Assembly (NCBI GenBank): GCA_019722365.1
Contig: JADFUC010000949.1
Coordinates: forward strand, 396,198-460,197
Direction of reading: 5' to 3'
DNA length: 64,000 nt
Origin: Lithospermum erythrorhizon
Lineage: Eukaryota > Streptophyta > Magnoliopsida > Boraginales > Boraginaceae
Notes under the pieces: model-generated
What the model saw: only the letters and a program-made list of their open reading frames with translations
Database searches by the model: none
Told to the model about the DNA's origin: nothing
Shown: piece after piece, positions 62,740-64,000 of the stretch
Position numbering within the stretch: the stretch's first letter is position 1
Layout: the number at the start of each line of letters is the position of its first letter
Made by a program: the position numbers and the translations under genes

Positions 62740-64000
62740 TGTTTCGAGCAACCCTAACACTGACTGCGACGTACATCTACCAGACTTATATTCATTTGCA
62801 TGCTCATCATGCTTTGCTTGACTATTGGTTTAGTAAAGGGGAATTGACGGATTGGCCTGTTTACACTTTATACTTTGACATCGCTCTATCAGCATGTCTG
62901 AAATAAATTGATCTTTACAGTCACGTGCTTGGATTTGTGATGCGCTCGGGGTTCCTTAGCTTGAGCTATTGCTGATATTGTTACAAAACAACTCCACTTC
63001 AGTTCACCGATGCTAGGTACCACGAGTTAGGTCCTGCGAACTTCTTTATCAACGTCTTTACTGGCGGTTGAACCCATTTTGATGTCTTCGGATGCAGTAT
63101 TGGTAGGAATCGGAAGCGATCTTCTGTTGTTTGGAACTCCTCAAGATCTTGCTCCACCGTTGAGACAAAATACATAGCCGGTGGAGCGATGGTCGTCTCT
63201 ATCGGTTGGCCGGCGTCGGTGTGCCTGTCGGCTGTAACTCATAAATACTCCTTTAATATACCAAGAAAGTATCTTTAGTTCTTCCTGAGATACTTGAAGT
63301 GCACTTCAGCTACAATCCGGTGGCTTTCACTGAATTAGCTCGGTATCCTCTTGGTTACATAGTGCATAAGACCACGTCGGTCGAGTGCGCGGCATAGCAT
63401 ACATGATGGGATCATGGCAGAAGGCGTAAAGGTATGTCGCTTCGTTGTTCATCTCGGCGCTAGTAGTGAGACTTATTTGTCTTCTGCTTGAAGTTGAACT
63501 CCACGTAATATCTCATGGGAGATTACCGCTTCTTGGAATTTTCATGTTGAACCTTTGCGGTACCTTATGGCATAAGTATCGACAAAGTCAATCGACCTCT
63601 GGGTCGATCCGGTGGATCTTTGCTGGTATATATTGTGCCCTTCTAAGTCCTTCATTTAGAAATATTTGACCCGATCCTTGGCCAGAGTTGAAAGTAACTC
63701 GTTGTTTCAATATTAAGTATGTCGTCGACATACGGGACTATGAATGATACATAACTCAGCTTACGCTTGCTTTATACAGTGCCTTAGTTAGCATTGAAAC
63801 CAAACTCTTTGATTAAATTCGTAAACGTAGATTCCCAACTAGCGGGATACTGCTTAAGACCATAAATGGACTTTTTGCTGACTTGCGTACCTTCTTGGAG
63901 TCTTTAGGACATGTAAAGCTTGGAGGGTTGTACCATGTACGCATCTTCCTCTAAATTTCCATTCGAGCGGATCTTTAAATCCATTGCCATATTCATGAGT
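62740..64000 (-). mobile_element. 3' half of a copia retrotransposon: reverse transcriptase and RNase H, degenerate
   Basis: Read on the minus strand from the right edge: reverse-transcriptase text around 63940-63990 (NGNLEED..YMVQP) and 63850-63880 (KSIYGLK-like, with frame changes); PIMYAMPRTRP near 63375-63410; RNase H near 63130-63200 (RDDHRSTGYVFCLNGGA); KEPRAHHKSKHV near 62925-62965; and TKPIVKQSMMS near 62805-62840. This matches the end of copia polyproteins (DADFQTDRDD..S.SGYVF, HHRSKHI.., DPLTKPL). Several frame changes occur between these patches, so no intact protein remains. The rest of the element lies beyond the window. Confidence 0.88.

Overview
The window is nuclear DNA of a flowering plant, most likely a eudicot. 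The genes carry GT-AG introns, the families are plant-type (LOB-domain, NPY/NPH3, plant mTERF), and the intergenic DNA is AT-rich and full of LTR retrotransposons. I cannot fix the family or genus. I found no bacterial genes, CRISPR array or convincing tRNA or rRNA gene.

Layout, left arm (1-24.5 kb), gene-bearing. A first exon of a ZnF-UBP type protein (minus) leads off the left edge. Next comes a decayed two-domain tRNA-His guanylyltransferase (THG1) relic at 1.7-4.2 kb. Four well-preserved genes follow: a class II LOB-domain factor of the LBD37/38/39 type (minus, 2 exons), an NPY5-like BTB-NPH3 gene (minus, 4 exons), an intronless organellar-type mTERF gene (plus) and a ZFPL1 Golgi zinc-finger gene (plus, 9 exons). 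I reconstructed the splice sites of all three spliced genes, and each gives an uninterrupted reading frame.

Middle (26.6-46.5 kb). Relics of an importin-beta gene of the SAD2/importin-7/8 type are stretched over about 20 kb because two LTR elements sit in its introns. One is a roughly 9.2-kb element with LTRs of about 3.1 kb around a non-coding core of about 2.9 kb (LARD-like). The other is a minus-strand Ty1/copia element of about 5.2 kb. The importin relic has an internal deletion, frameshifts and no C-terminal half.

Right arm (46.5-64 kb), repeat-rich. It holds an LTR-like segment, a WD40 exon pair, two palindromic fold-back elements whose arms are made of a minisatellite of about 29 bp, a UBA-like relic next to a small membrane-protein exon, an AT-rich field of tandem and inverted repeats, a second copy of a segment found at 24.8 kb, a third partial copy of the LARD-type LTR, and the 3' half of a second minus-strand copia element running off the right edge.

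The intact genes do not form a pathway together; they are ordinary unlinked plant genes. The most unusual items are structural: the fold-back minisatellite elements, the LARD-like family, the THG1 relic whose two domains differ in an intron, and the splice-donor duplication in the NPY5-like gene. I did not find a convincing new biological system.
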